A stretch of DNA of 64,000 nt from RI-231 sp041394905 (GTDB lineage: Bacteria > Acidobacteriota > Terriglobia > Bryobacterales > UBA6623): contig JAWKHJ010000003.1 of the NCBI GenBank assembly GCA_041394905.1, forward strand, positions 1-64,000, read 5' to 3'. The position numbers and the translations under genes are program-made. The stretch's first letter is position 1. Every line of letters starts with the position of its first letter. The notes below the pieces were generated by a model. It had not been told where the DNA came from, did not search any database, and saw only the letters and a list, made by a program, of their open reading frames with translations. Of the stretch, positions 1 to 9,070 are shown piece after piece.

Positions 1-1515
1 GGAGGCCAGAGCGGACAGCGCCAACAGCAAGCCCTGCAACAAGCCATCCAGCGTCTGGACCGCGCCGCCCAGCAGATGGAGCAGAACGCCGGCGGCCAGC
101 AGGGCCAGAGCGGCGGGCAACAACAGCAGCAACAGAGCCAGCAAGCCGCTGAGCGTGCGCAGCAGGAGCTCAAACAGGCGCTCGAACAGCTCAACCAGCA
201 GCGTCAAGCGCAAACCCAGGGCGCGTTGTCTGATATCGCCCGCGGCGTGCAGGACCTCGTCGACCGCCAAGAAGCTATGCAGCCCGCCTTGCAGGAATCG
301 CTGCGCAAGGCGCTCGAAGAGATGCGCAAGCAGCAGGAGCAGGGCCAGCGTTCGCGCTTGTCGAGCGGCTTGACCCGCGAACAGGAGCGCGAGCTCTCGG
401 AAGAGAAGAGCAGCATGGCCGAGGACCTGCAAGGCATCGAGCGCGAGTTGCAGGATACGGTTCGCCGTATGCGCGAATCCAACCCAGAATCCGCGCGCAA
501 GCTGCGTTCGGCCCTCGGCGAAATGCAGCAGTCAGAGATCGCCAACAACCTGCGCAAGGCCTCGGACTTCATCCGCCGCGGCGGCGCTCCCTACGTCGCA
601 TCGAGCGAAGAAGGCGTGACCCGCGCACTGCGCCAATTGCAAGAAGACGTGGAAGAGGCCCAGCGCATGGCCGAAGCAGGCGGCGGCGAAGGCGGCAAGG
701 AAGGCGAATTGAGCCGCGCGCTCTCGCAAATGCGTGAGCTGCGCCGCAATCTCGAACGCGCCGCCGGCGGCGACCAACAAGGCGACCAGCAAGGCGGCCA
801 AGGCCAACAGCCCGGCCAGCAAGGGCAACAGGGTCAGCAGCAGGGACAAGGCCAAGGCCAGAACCAAGGCCAACAGCAAGCCCAGAGCGGCGGCCAGGGC
901 GGACAGCAACCCGGTCAGCAGCCAGGCCGTGAGGGCGGCGAAGGCCAGCAGCCGGGGCAACAGCCCGGCCAGCAAGGCTCTTCCCCCGGCCAAGGCAGCA
1001 ACCAAGGTCAGGGCTCAGGTCAGGCGCAGACCGCACAGAGCGGCCAGACGCCGGGACGCTCAAATCCGGACGCGGATCCCAGGGCATGCACGAGGCGGCC
1101 CGCGCGCGGCAACAGCGCCTCCAATTGGGGCGACTGGGGCCCGTTGCGTTCCGGCAGCCCGGTCGACCCGGCCACGCGCGAACGCATGGAACAAGCTCTC
1201 GCCGAAGGCGTTCGCAGCCTGCCGAGCATCACCAACGACCTGCGTCGCGGCGGGCTCTACGAGGAAGATCTCGAAGCCATCCGCAAGAAGGCGCGTGAGC
1301 TGTCCAGCTCGAAGTTCAAGAACAACCCGGAGCTGCTCGAACGCGAATATCGCGCCGTGCTCAGTATGCTGGAACAGCTGGAATTGCAGGCCCGGCGCAA
1401 GGCTGAAACGGAGCAAGGCGGCGACGTCCGCGTCATCGTTTCCGAGCCCGTGCCGGACCAATATCGGGAAGCCGTTGCAGAGTATTTTCGCCGGCTGAGC
1501 CGCGACGCCAAATAG
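1..1515 (+). CDS. Gln/Gly-rich coiled-coil protein, C-terminal part (DUF4175-like), 5' partial
   Basis: The frame is open from the first base of the window, so the true start lies upstream. The visible 504 residues begin with Gln/Ala-rich alpha-helical sequence and continue with charged coiled-coil segments containing many Glu/Arg heptads. A roughly 100-residue low-complexity tract of Gln and Gly (about 760-1060 nt) follows, then a folded tail ending near VPDQYREAVAEYFRRLSR. This arrangement resembles the C-terminal part of the large DUF4175-type proteins common in Acidobacteria and Alphaproteobacteria, whose N-terminal membrane segments would be outside the window. Function is unknown. The low-complexity tract is in frame, but its downstream edge (1060-1130) reads unnaturally and could hide a pair of compensating indels. 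The family assignment is by resemblance only. Confidence 0.6.
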   Translation, partial: GGQSGQRQQQALQQAIQRLDRAAQQMEQNAGGQQGQSGGQQQQQQSQQAAERAQQELKQALEQLNQQRQAQTQGALSDIARGVQDLVDRQEAMQPALQESLRKALEEMRKQQEQGQRSRLSSGLTREQERELSEEKSSMAEDLQGIERELQDTVRRMRESNPESARKLRSALGEMQQSEIANNLRKASDFIRRGGAPYVASSEEGVTRALRQLQEDVEEAQRMAEAGGGEGGKEGELSRALSQMRELRRNLERAAGGDQQGDQQGGQGQQPGQQGQQGQQQGQGQGQNQGQQQAQSGGQGGQQPGQQPGREGGEGQQPGQQPGQQGSSPGQGSNQGQGSGQAQTAQSGQTPGRSNPDADPRACTRRPARGNSASNWGDWGPLRSGSPVDPATRERMEQALAEGVRSLPSITNDLRRGGLYEEDLEAIRKKARELSSSKFKNNPELLEREYRAVLSMLEQLELQARRKAETEQGGDVRVIVSEPVPDQYREAVAEYFRRLSRDAK

Positions 1516-1536
1516 GTATAATCAGGCAGAATCGGA

Positions 1537-1917
1537 ATGGATACGCAAGCCTCAGGCCCGGACCTGTTCGCCGGATTGAACAGCTTCAGCCCAGACGTCA
1601 ACCGTAGGATCATTCAGTCCGAGATTGAGGGCGGCGTGCACCTAGGCGACCTGCCCGAGGGCGCCGCGCTCGACGTTGACACGGAGAACCGGTCTTACCA
1701 TCTCGTGGTGCGCGCCGATGGCGCCTGCTACATTTCCGGCCACCCGGTCTTTTGCCCGAAACCCACGCTCGTCAGCGTGCACGGCTCCAGTTGGGGCGGC
1801 TCGATGCTCAAAGTGGCCTATATCGGCCGCGGCATGCACCTCGAGTTTCACCACCCCGACTACCAGACCATCACGACCTCGCGCATCGTCGAGATCCGCA
1901 GCCAAGTTCGACAGTAG
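1537..1917 (+). CDS. conserved hypothetical protein, 126 aa
   Basis: A short acidic soluble protein with no signal peptide or membrane segment. It starts 21 nt after the Q/G-rich gene and probably shares its transcript. The second half is rich in beta-branched and aromatic residues and has a Gly/Ser turn (HGSSWGGSML), suggesting a small beta-barrel-like domain. I do not recognise the family. Codon use matches the neighbours, and the frame fills the gap up to the convergent amidohydrolase gene with only 4 nt between the two stop codons, which supports it being real. Confidence 0.6.
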   Translation: MDTQASGPDLFAGLNSFSPDVNRRIIQSEIEGGVHLGDLPEGAALDVDTENRSYHLVVRADGACYISGHPVFCPKPTLVSVHGSSWGGSMLKVAYIGRGMHLEFHHPDYQTITTSRIVEIRSQVRQ

Positions 1918-1921
1918 GTTC

Positions 1922-2866
1922 CTACGTCTCCAGCGCTTCGACGTGCGCCTGCACGCCCGCCGCCAGTCCGTGCAGGCTGTAGCCGCCCTCGAGTAGCGAG
2001 ATCAGCCGGCCGCCCGCCGTCACAGAGGCCAACTCCAGCAAGATTTCCGACATTTCGCGAAAATCGTCGTCCGTCAGCAGGAATTGCCCCAACGGATCGC
2101 CCTTGCGCGAGTCGAATCCGGCAGAGATCAACACCAGATCCGGACGAAACACCCGCGCCGCCGGCAAGAGCTTGTGGCGAAACGCTCCCAGGATTTCCTC
2201 TCGCCCCGATCCGGCTGGAAACGGGCAGTTCAGAGTCGTGTCGCGGCCCTTCCCTTCCCCTCGCTCCCACTCCTTGCCGGTGCCGGGATACCAAGGCGCC
2301 TGGTGGGTCGAAAAGAAAAAGACCGACCCATCCTCATAGAAAACGTCCTGCGTGCCATTGCCGTGATGGACGTCCCAGTCGGCGATCAGCACGCGCTCGA
2401 GACCGTGTTTGCTCTGCGCGTAACGCGCGGCGAGTGCGATGTTGTTGAACAGGCAGAAGCCCATGCCCTGATTCGGACGGGCGTGATGCCCCGGAGGCCG
2501 CACCGCGCAGAACGCGCGGTCGAGCTCGCCCTTGCAGACGCCGTCCACCGCTTCCAGCACGCCGCCCACAGCCGCGAGCGCCACCTCGTAGCTGCGCGGG
2601 CAGATCGTCGCATCGCCGGTCGAGAGCTCATGCCTTCCGGCTTCGACTTCCCGCTCCACCAGCGCGATGTAGTCGCGGTTGTGGCACAACGCGATTTCAT
2701 CCACTTCGGCTTTGCGCGGTTTCAGGCGCTCGACGTGGTGCAGCAAGCCGCTCCGCTCGAGCGCCGCCGTCACGGCGTCGTAGCGCTCAGGGCGCTCCGG
2801 ATGGCCCGGGCCAGTGTCATGTTCTTTGTAAACCTTGTCGAGGAGAAGGCCGAGACGAACGCTCAT
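1922..2866 (-). CDS. histone deacetylase family amidohydrolase
   Basis: 314 residues, the normal size for bacterial HDAC-superfamily enzymes (acetoin-utilisation AcuC / acetylpolyamine amidohydrolase / class II HDAC-like). These zinc enzymes remove acyl groups from amines; the bacterial substrates are often acetylpolyamines or acyl-lysines. Visible hallmarks are the GHPERPER entry motif (about 21-28), the catalytic His pair in RPPGHHARP (H127, H128), zinc ligands D165 and H167 in DWDVHHGNGTQ, the third ligand Asp in the GDPLG segment (about D257), and the transition-state Tyr in LLEGGYS near the C-terminus. All catalytic positions look intact. It is cytoplasmic, with no signal peptide. It is a single gene, convergent with the hypothetical gene before it and divergent from ccmC. 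The substrate cannot be told from sequence. Confidence 0.92.
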   Translation of the reverse strand: MSVRLGLLLDKVYKEHDTGPGHPERPERYDAVTAALERSGLLHHVERLKPRKAEVDEIALCHNRDYIALVEREVEAGRHELSTGDATICPRSYEVALAAVGGVLEAVDGVCKGELDRAFCAVRPPGHHARPNQGMGFCLFNNIALAARYAQSKHGLERVLIADWDVHHGNGTQDVFYEDGSVFFFSTHQAPWYPGTGKEWERGEGKGRDTTLNCPFPAGSGREEILGAFRHKLLPAARVFRPDLVLISAGFDSRKGDPLGQFLLTDDDFREMSEILLELASVTAGGRLISLLEGGYSLHGLAAGVQAHVEALET

Positions 2867-2939
2867 GATGGGACGAAGCCGTGAGTATACCGCAGCCCGG
2901 CCCCACGTCCCTCCCGCGTTGCTACACTGAGCTTTCTCG

Positions 2940-3641
2940 ATGCGATCGCAAGCTGACCCCTACGCCTCTGACGCCGTCCCGCCGTGGCTAGCGCTCATTA
3001 CCGGGGCCATGGTCGTCGCGATGCTCTACCTCACATTCGTGTGGGTGCCCATGGAAGCCAGCATGGGCGTGGTGCAGCGCATCTTTTACTTCCACGTCCC
3101 GTCGGCCTTCGTCGCCTTCACCGCCTTCACCATCGGCGGCGTGGCAAGCATCCGCTTCCTGGCGCGCCGCGAGAGCCGCTTCGACGATCTCTCGGTCTCC
3201 GCCAACGAGGTTGGGTTGCTGTTCGCCATCGTCAATCTGGTGACGGGCAGTCTGTGGGCTAAGCCGATCTGGGGCGTCTGGTGGGCTTGGGATGCACGCC
3301 TGACCACGATGCTGCTGCTGGCGCTCATCTATGTCGCCTACCTGATCCTGCGCCAGTCCGTCGTCGAGCCGACGCAGCGCGCGGTCGTTTGCGCCGTGGT
3401 CTCGATCTTTGGGATGGTCGACATCCCCATCGTTTACATGGCGAACCAATGGTGGCGCACGCAGCATCCAGCGCCGGTGCTCTCAGGCGAAGGCTCGCTC
3501 GACCCGAGAATGCGCTTCGTGCTCTATTTCAGCTTCGCGGCGCTGCTGTTCGTCTTTTGGTGTTTGGTGCGCATGCGCCGGCGGATCGAGCACATCCGCC
3601 GCGACATGGACGCATTGCGGCGGGAAGTGCACGCGCTGTAA
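2940..3641 (+). CDS. ccmC: haem exporter protein CcmC (cytochrome c maturation)
   Basis: 233 residues with six predicted membrane helices, the size and topology of CcmC. CcmC loads haem onto CcmE for cytochrome c maturation (System I). The tryptophan-rich haem-handling motif is present as WGVWWAWDARLT, and two candidate axial histidines lie in the periplasmic loops (FYFHVPSAF near residue 51 and RTQHPAP near residue 180). The next gene encodes a CcmD-like peptide 19 nt downstream, the usual partner order. Other ccm genes are not in the window, so this is a split locus. The related CcsA/ResC family was considered, but length and the CcmD neighbour favour CcmC. Confidence 0.88.
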   Translation: MRSQADPYASDAVPPWLALITGAMVVAMLYLTFVWVPMEASMGVVQRIFYFHVPSAFVAFTAFTIGGVASIRFLARRESRFDDLSVSANEVGLLFAIVNLVTGSLWAKPIWGVWWAWDARLTTMLLLALIYVAYLILRQSVVEPTQRAVVCAVVSIFGMVDIPIVYMANQWWRTQHPAPVLSGEGSLDPRMRFVLYFSFAALLFVFWCLVRMRRRIEHIRRDMDALRREVHAL

Positions 3642-3660
3642 GCGTGAATAGGAGTGTACG

Positions 3661-3834
3661 ATGGGCGAGAATCTCAAATGGCTTTGGGCGGCGTTCGGTA
3701 TCGGCTGGGCGTTGCACGTCCTCTATGTCTTCCTGCTCGCCTCACGCCAGAAGAGCCTGCGCAACGAAATGCGCCAGCTTCGCGCACAGCTCGAAGAGCG
3801 AGACCATGACGGCGGCGAACCGCTGCTGGGCTAA
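3661..3834 (+). CDS. ccmD: CcmD-like small membrane protein, 57 aa
   Basis: A 57-residue reading frame: MGENLKWLWAAF, one hydrophobic helix (residues about 8-27, ending YVFLLAS), then a highly charged cytoplasmic tail with Arg/Glu/Gln heptads. This is the pattern of CcmD, the small helper that stabilises CcmC and CcmE and helps release holo-CcmE. It begins 19 nt after ccmC, and its stop is 4 nt from the stop of the convergent hydrolase gene. CcmD sequences are poorly conserved, so the call rests on size, topology and position. Confidence 0.75.
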   Translation: MGENLKWLWAAFGIGWALHVLYVFLLASRQKSLRNEMRQLRAQLEERDHDGGEPLLG

Positions 3835-3838
3835 CGGA

Positions 3839-4900
3839 TCACTTCGCCTCTAGATAGCGATCCAGGAACGCGTAAGCGCGCTCGCGAACGTCGGTCGGGA
3901 AGTCATGTCCACAGGTCGGGTGTTCGGCTACAAGGCGATCCCCCGCCTGGAACACCCGATCGTAAACAGGCCGTGCCGCACGCAAACAGTTGTAGACTCC
4001 CGTCACTTCGAAGTTCGAGTCGTCCACCGGCGCGTTGATGAACACAGGCCGCGGCGCGATCGCCGCCAACACCTCAGTGAAGTCGAACGGCATCCGCGCC
4101 GGGTCTTTGCCATAGCGCTCAGCGATGCGCGGCATGTACTTCGACGAGCTCCAGCCGGTCAGGTCGCCGCCGTAGTACTGGAAGAACGAGTTGAAGCCGC
4201 AGCTCGTGACCACGGCACGGATACGCTCGTCGAACAGCGCGATGAACAGAGCATTGTGGCCCCCCAAGGAGTGACCGATCGCACCGATCCGCTCCGGGTC
4301 GACCCGCTCGAGCGACGCCAAAAGGTCCACACCGCGGCTATGGTTGTAGATCCCCTTCATCGTCGTGCTCACGTAGCCCAGCTCATAGGGGTCCGTCTGA
4401 GGGTCGCCCATCGTCGGGTAGTCCGGCGCCAACACCACATAGCCGCGTTTGGCGAGCTCTTCGCCGTAGTTGCGGTTCTCGCGTTCGCTGTCGCCCATTA
4501 CGATTCCCTTGCCTAACGGCCCCGTGGGGTGCAAAGCAAGAACCGCCGGCCGTTGCCCAGGCGTGTCGGGCAACAGCAGGTAGGCAGGCACTGGGTCTCC
4601 GTCGAGCGCCTCATAGGTGATCTTGCGCAGCAGCAAGCCGTCCATCTTGCGCTCTTCAATCACTTCGACGTGCGGGGTCGAACGCGGGGGCGACGGCATT
4701 GCGCCCATAACCTCTTCGGCGTGGGCTAGAATGTGCGTCCGGCGCTCTGCCCAATCCTTCGGAGATTGCACCGAGCGGATGCCACCGGAGCGCTCCTGTA
4801 TGTAGAGCAGGTCGCCGTGCTCGTGATACGGCGGCGCCTGCGCGAGCGCTGTCGCGGCCAACAAGAGGATGGGAATCACACGCAGAATGGGCACAGGCAT
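3839..4900 (-). CDS. secreted alpha/beta hydrolase (dienelactone hydrolase / acetyl-xylan-esterase-like)
   Basis: 353 residues with an N-terminal signal peptide (hydrophobic residues 5-20, cleavage near ALAQA). The alpha/beta-hydrolase nucleophile elbow GHSLGG places the catalytic Ser at about 211. The acid is probably one of the Asp pair in NAPVDDSNF (about 293-294), and the base is the His of TCGHDFP (about 332). The fold resembles the secreted dienelactone hydrolase / acetyl-xylan esterase proteins abundant in Acidobacteria and Planctomycetes, which probably cleave esters on plant or microbial polysaccharides. It stands alone, convergent with ccmD, followed by about 290 nt without a gene. 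Exact substrate unknown. Confidence 0.82.
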   Translation of the reverse strand: MPVPILRVIPILLLAATALAQAPPYHEHGDLLYIQERSGGIRSVQSPKDWAERRTHILAHAEEVMGAMPSPPRSTPHVEVIEERKMDGLLLRKITYEALDGDPVPAYLLLPDTPGQRPAVLALHPTGPLGKGIVMGDSERENRNYGEELAKRGYVVLAPDYPTMGDPQTDPYELGYVSTTMKGIYNHSRGVDLLASLERVDPERIGAIGHSLGGHNALFIALFDERIRAVVTSCGFNSFFQYYGGDLTGWSSSKYMPRIAERYGKDPARMPFDFTEVLAAIAPRPVFINAPVDDSNFEVTGVYNCLRAARPVYDRVFQAGDRLVAEHPTCGHDFPTDVRERAYAFLDRYLEAK

Positions 4901-5188
4901 TCGCCGCTAGTGTAGTCAATGCCGCGTGGCTGCCGCCCAGCGCGGTTGGCGCGCCTGAGCGCTGGTTGACCGCAAAAACACCGTATCGAGAACAAATGTC
5001 GGCGCATCCTGGTTCGGCATAGGATTTTTTGCGACAACTGTGACATACTTGACGAGTGATTTCAGAAGGTTGAGTCGATTTCTTTGTGCATTAAACGAAT
5101 TACCAGGATTCTTCCTAGGCGCCGGCCATCGGTCGGTGCACGACCGCAATCACAAGTTGGGCGGCTCTGCGTTCGAGCGGACCGTCCT

Positions 5189-6814
5189 TCAGGGGCGTCC
5201 TGCTGACATTTCCTGCCCCTTCAACCTGTCGGCAGGGCGTCCCGCTTCCTGTAACACCCCATAATTCCGCCAAGTTACTCTCTGAAATCGAACTTCTCGG
5301 CCTACCCGCATCGACAACCGTCGCAGCGTGTGCGCCGGCGGATTGTCCGGGCCGGCGACCACGAGCGTCTCACCCTCTAGCTCGACCGCAACCAACGCGA
5401 TGCCGGCGCAGACGTCGGCCGGAATGATGCTGTCAAGTGACGCATCCAACCGCACGGGCTCGATCCACTCGAGCAGCGTATACGCCTCATCCTCTGGAAA
5501 TACGTGCTGGGTTTTCGCCCACATCAGGGGCTTTCGAAAGGCTTTTGCACGTAGAAATATGCCCACTGCCCGTAACATGGCAGCTGCGTTGATGCAGTTC
5601 GCCCAGGGCGCGCGCAACGGCACGGTCAGACCTTGCGCCCAGCCGTAAACGCGTCCTACACAGTAGCCTCTTACGCTCTGACGCCAGACCAGGAACGCCG
5701 CGTTGAGCCACAGCAACCCTGTCAGCGCCGGCTCGTCTGCCAGCGCCGCACCCAGCGCCCACTCTGCGCCGTCTGCCTCTGCCCGAGCCCAGCCGTACAG
5801 GCCGTAGAGGAACAATGCATTGGCAACCAATGCCAGAGGATGGTTTACCAGCCCCTTGCGGTCCCGCCACAGCCAATAGCGCTGTTTCTCAGGCCAGCCG
5901 AAGCGCTCCCAAGCTTGCAGACAATTGCCGATCACCCAGCGCGTGCGCTGCCGCACAGCCGTGTAAAAGCTGCGGGGAAAGTACTCGCGCGTCGCCGCCC
6001 CGTCGGCCACAAAAGTCTGGCTGAAGCCCATCGCCTCCAGCCGCAGCCCCAGCACATAGTCCTCTGTCAAGCTCCCCGGATCGAAAGGCTTTCGTCCCCC
6101 AAAAATGCGGCATTGGTCCACCGCGTCGCGCCGCAGCGCGGTGCCAACGCCCGCCGAGGGCACGAATCCGCCTGAGAAGGCCCGAGCCGGCAGATCGCGC
6201 GAGTGGCTCTCGGCAAATTCGTCGCAGTAGACGCCGTGGGTCGGCTCCCAGAGCGGCGTCGGCAGCGGAAACACCGGAAACTGGGCCATGTCATACCAAC
6301 GGCAGGCGCGGTTCGCTTGCTTGAGCTCGCCCGCCGGAACCACGTCCTCGGCGTCGTGCAGCATGAAGATTTCGTAGTGCTCCCCCGTCCGGAGCTCGTA
6401 CTCCCAGATCGAAGCGAGCGTCTGGTTGAGGCAATCCGCCTTGGTCGTGGGTCCTGGCCGGCGCGAGACCGCCATGTGGATTCGCGGCTCATTCTCCATG
6501 CGCTCGCGAATCACCGACTGGCACTCGGGATCGTTCGGGTAGACGCCGACCCAAATCGCGTACTTGTCGTAGTCGATGGTGTGGATCAGCCGGTCGAGCA
6601 TCGAACCGATCACATCGGCCTCGCGCCAGCACGGCGCCAGAATCGCGATGGGCGACTCGGGAGGATCCGGCAACGGGTTCTGCGCCGCGCGCCGCTGCTT
6701 GCGCAGCCCGCGAATCCACAGATAGTCGAGGTACAGATCGTCCAGGCCGCTCGCCAACACCCAAAGAGCGAGGGGCGCCAGCAGCTCGAGGACTAGTCGA
6801 TCGAGCCAAATCAT
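5189..6814 (-). CDS. NfrB-like membrane glycosyltransferase family 2 protein
   Basis: 541 residues from the ATG whose product starts MIWLDRLVLELL. The frame extends 48 codons upstream, but that extension is Arg-rich and non-natural. An N-terminal membrane helix is followed by a GT2 domain: LAPCWREADVIG opens it, the metal/nucleotide Asp lies in LHDAEDVV, the acceptor-side acid in SLTEDYVLG, and the processive-enzyme motif is VRQRTRWVIGN. Several C-terminal helices and a last soluble domain of about 100 residues resembling the GspE/MshE N-terminal domain complete it. This order matches NfrB (phage N4 adsorption protein B), which acts with NfrA in making or exporting a surface polysaccharide. 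NfrA is not adjacent, so partner and sugar are unknown. Confidence 0.83.
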   Translation of the reverse strand: MIWLDRLVLELLAPLALWVLASGLDDLYLDYLWIRGLRKQRRAAQNPLPDPPESPIAILAPCWREADVIGSMLDRLIHTIDYDKYAIWVGVYPNDPECQSVIRERMENEPRIHMAVSRRPGPTTKADCLNQTLASIWEYELRTGEHYEIFMLHDAEDVVPAGELKQANRACRWYDMAQFPVFPLPTPLWEPTHGVYCDEFAESHSRDLPARAFSGGFVPSAGVGTALRRDAVDQCRIFGGRKPFDPGSLTEDYVLGLRLEAMGFSQTFVADGAATREYFPRSFYTAVRQRTRWVIGNCLQAWERFGWPEKQRYWLWRDRKGLVNHPLALVANALFLYGLYGWARAEADGAEWALGAALADEPALTGLLWLNAAFLVWRQSVRGYCVGRVYGWAQGLTVPLRAPWANCINAAAMLRAVGIFLRAKAFRKPLMWAKTQHVFPEDEAYTLLEWIEPVRLDASLDSIIPADVCAGIALVAVELEGETLVVAGPDNPPAHTLRRLSMRVGREVRFQRVTWRNYGVLQEAGRPADRLKGQEMSAGRP

Positions 6815-6899
6815 GGGCGGCGGAATACCCGGCAGAGTATCACCCCAACAAGGTCGTCTCCTAACCCTATACAGAGAATTTATACGGAGACGCCAGCGT

Positions 6900-7517
6900 C
6901 TACGGCGTCCGCTCCGCGTGCAGCCGTCGCGCCAATACGATGCGTACGGGCTCGTCAAGGATCTGACCCTTCACGTAGGCATCCTCGGTCGGTGCATTCG
7001 CCGGCTTGCGATGGATCGCACGCACGACATCCATGCCCCGCACCACGCGGCCGAACGCCGCAAAGCCTTGCCCGTCCGCGTTACGCTTGGCTCCAAAATC
7101 CAGCGCCGGCTGGTCTCCGATGCAGATGAAGAAGTCGCTCGCAGCCGTCCCCAAGTCGCCGCGCGCCATCGAGATCGTTCCGTCCAGGTGATTCAAGCCG
7201 GTCTCTTCGGTCGACTCGTGCGCGATGGGCGGAAAGGGACTGGGACGCTCGCCTAGACCCGCCTGGATGACCGAGATCACCGGACTGCCGTTGTCGTTCT
7301 GAGGCGAGACAGTGCGGAAGAAGACGGCGCCGTCGAGATAGTGTCCGTCGACTAGACGCAGGAAGTTAGCGACCGTCAGCGGCGCCGCTTCCGGATAGAG
7401 CTCTACTTCGATTGGGCCGAGCTCGGTCTCGAGCACGACGCGCTCGACGTTCGGAGCCGCCGCGAGACAGCACGCCGTCAGGACGGCAATCCAGAAGAAA
7501 CGCATGGCGCGCCTCAT
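6900..7517 (-). CDS. secreted cyclophilin-type peptidyl-prolyl cis-trans isomerase
   Basis: 205 residues with a short signal peptide (hydrophobic about 6-20). The cyclophilin domain follows: GPIEVELYPEAAPLTVANFL, the active-site strand VFFRTVSPQ, the segment GTISMARG, and the C-terminal FGRVVRGMDVV. This bacterial short-loop type catalyses proline isomerisation in exported proteins. The ATG at 7517 overlaps the stop of the upstream sulfatase gene (ATGA), so the two are probably translationally coupled. An alternative ATG at 7505 would give a tighter signal peptide. In the active site the canonical FHRV Arg is retained as FFRTV. Confidence 0.88.
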   Translation of the reverse strand: MRRAMRFFWIAVLTACCLAAAPNVERVVLETELGPIEVELYPEAAPLTVANFLRLVDGHYLDGAVFFRTVSPQNDNGSPVISVIQAGLGERPSPFPPIAHESTEETGLNHLDGTISMARGDLGTAASDFFICIGDQPALDFGAKRNADGQGFAAFGRVVRGMDVVRAIHRKPANAPTEDAYVKGQILDEPVRIVLARRLHAERTP

Positions 7518-8995
7518 TCCGGCGGCGCAGGCAATAGGTTCATGTGCTTGTCCGGGTCCGGCTTGTGATGCCGGTTAGGCCCGAGCGGCGCCAACGGCCG
7601 CTGATCTTCCGGCAACTCATTCCAGCCCGCTATCTGCTTCCGACTGGGGTTCTTGGGCAGCATGGCCGCAAGCTCGTCCTTGTACGCCGCATATTCCGGC
7701 TTACCCGCCAGGTTTTCCCATTCCATCGGGTCGTTGTCGTGGTCGTAGAGTTGTTCGCCGTCCGGGTGGACGATATAGCGCCAGCGCTCGGTGCGCACGG
7801 CCGCCTTGTCCGCCCCGAGGTGCGTCATCGCCGGGCGGTCACGCGGAGCAACGGGGTTCTCGAGCCAGGGACGCAAGCTCACGCCCTCGCACTCGGGCCG
7901 CATGGGCAGACCGGCGAGGTCGGTCAAGGTCGGATAGATGTCGAGCAGCTCGACGGTGCGGTCGCACCGCTTGTCCTGGTTGGGTACTCCCTTGCCGGCG
8001 AGGATCAGCGGCACGCGGCAGCTCTCCTCCCATAAGGTGAACTTGCGCCAGTGATTCTTCTCGCCGAGGTGCCAGCCATGGTCGGTCCACAGGACGATGA
8101 TGGTGTTGTCCGCGTTCGGCCCCTCATCAAGCGCCTTCAAGATGCGGCCCACGTTCTGGTCGGCGTAGTGAATGCAAGCCAAGTACGCCGAGACGGCGCG
8201 CTTCCATTGCCCGCTCGAGGTCACGTTGTCGTGGTCGCGCTGGCTGCGCTTGGCGACGCTCGGCGGCACGTCGTCCAAATCGTTCTCGAGCACTGTGGGC
8301 AGACTGGTCGCCGCCTCGGGAAACTTCTCGAAGTACTTCTCCGGCGCATACCAAGGCAGATGCGGGCGGTAGAGGCCCGCGGCGAGGAAGAAAGAGCGCG
8401 GATGCTTGCGTCCCAGGTACTTCGCCGCCCAGTCCGTGATCATGTAGTCGGCCGTCTCTTCGTCGGAGACGTCGAGCGGGCCCCAGTCGAAGTGCCCCAT
8501 GTCCAGACCATTCGCGGGCGTCTCGTCGGGCCAAAGGTAGCCGGGGGTCGTGAAGTAGTAGTCCCAGGAGCGCTCTTCGTTCTGGCTGGAATGGAAGATC
8601 TTGCCCGCGCCGAGGGTCTCGTAGCCGTGCAGCTTGAAGTGTTCGCTGACGGTGATCGCGGTCGGCATCGCGTCGCGCCAGATGTCGTTATTGCTGTAGC
8701 AGCCGGACGTGGAAGGCCGAATCCCCGTCATCACGCTGGCGCGCGAGGGGTTGCAGGACGGGGCCTGGCAGTAAGCGCGGCGGAAGGCGACTCCGCGCTT
8801 GGCGAGGGCGTCGATGTTCGGCGTCAGCGTCTGCGCGTTACCGCCCAGCACGCCGATCCAGTCGTTGAGATCGTCGATGGCGATCATCAACACGTTGGGG
8901 CCGGAAGCGCGCGGTCCCTGGCCGCGGGCGGACACGGAAGCCAGGGCGCCAAGGCCGGCGCTTTGGAGGAACGAGCGGCGCGAAACTGCGGACAT
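7514..8995 (-). CDS. Tat-exported sulfatase (iduronate-2-sulfatase-like, family S1)
   Basis: 493 residues starting at MSAVSRRSFLQSAG, a twin-arginine signal. A longer frame reaches 9058, but its first 21 residues look non-coding. The formylglycine motif is CNPSR with the modified Cys at about 81; metal ligands include the Asp pair in IAIDDLND (about 41-42) and the later LWTDHGWHLGEKNHW segment. The motif order fits S1 sulfatases related to iduronate-2-sulfatase, which remove sulfate from glycosaminoglycan-like or algal polysaccharides in the periplasm. It needs a formylglycine-generating enzyme, not seen here. It is the first gene of a two-gene unit with the cyclophilin. Confidence 0.92.
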   Translation of the reverse strand: MSAVSRRSFLQSAGLGALASVSARGQGPRASGPNVLMIAIDDLNDWIGVLGGNAQTLTPNIDALAKRGVAFRRAYCQAPSCNPSRASVMTGIRPSTSGCYSNNDIWRDAMPTAITVSEHFKLHGYETLGAGKIFHSSQNEERSWDYYFTTPGYLWPDETPANGLDMGHFDWGPLDVSDEETADYMITDWAAKYLGRKHPRSFFLAAGLYRPHLPWYAPEKYFEKFPEAATSLPTVLENDLDDVPPSVAKRSQRDHDNVTSSGQWKRAVSAYLACIHYADQNVGRILKALDEGPNADNTIIVLWTDHGWHLGEKNHWRKFTLWEESCRVPLILAGKGVPNQDKRCDRTVELLDIYPTLTDLAGLPMRPECEGVSLRPWLENPVAPRDRPAMTHLGADKAAVRTERWRYIVHPDGEQLYDHDNDPMEWENLAGKPEYAAYKDELAAMLPKNPSRKQIAGWNELPEDQRPLAPLGPNRHHKPDPDKHMNLLPAPPE

Positions 8996-9070
8996 AGGAG
9001 CTAAGGATAGCGATCCAAAGCGAGTTGCGCGACCGCCACGTGCTAGAGTTCTCTTCAAGGAGACCGACCG

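Noticed and set aside
1517..1522. Perfect TATAAT in front of the 126-aa hypothetical gene
   Set aside because: No TTGACA-like element at the right distance, and the gene probably shares a transcript with the upstream one.
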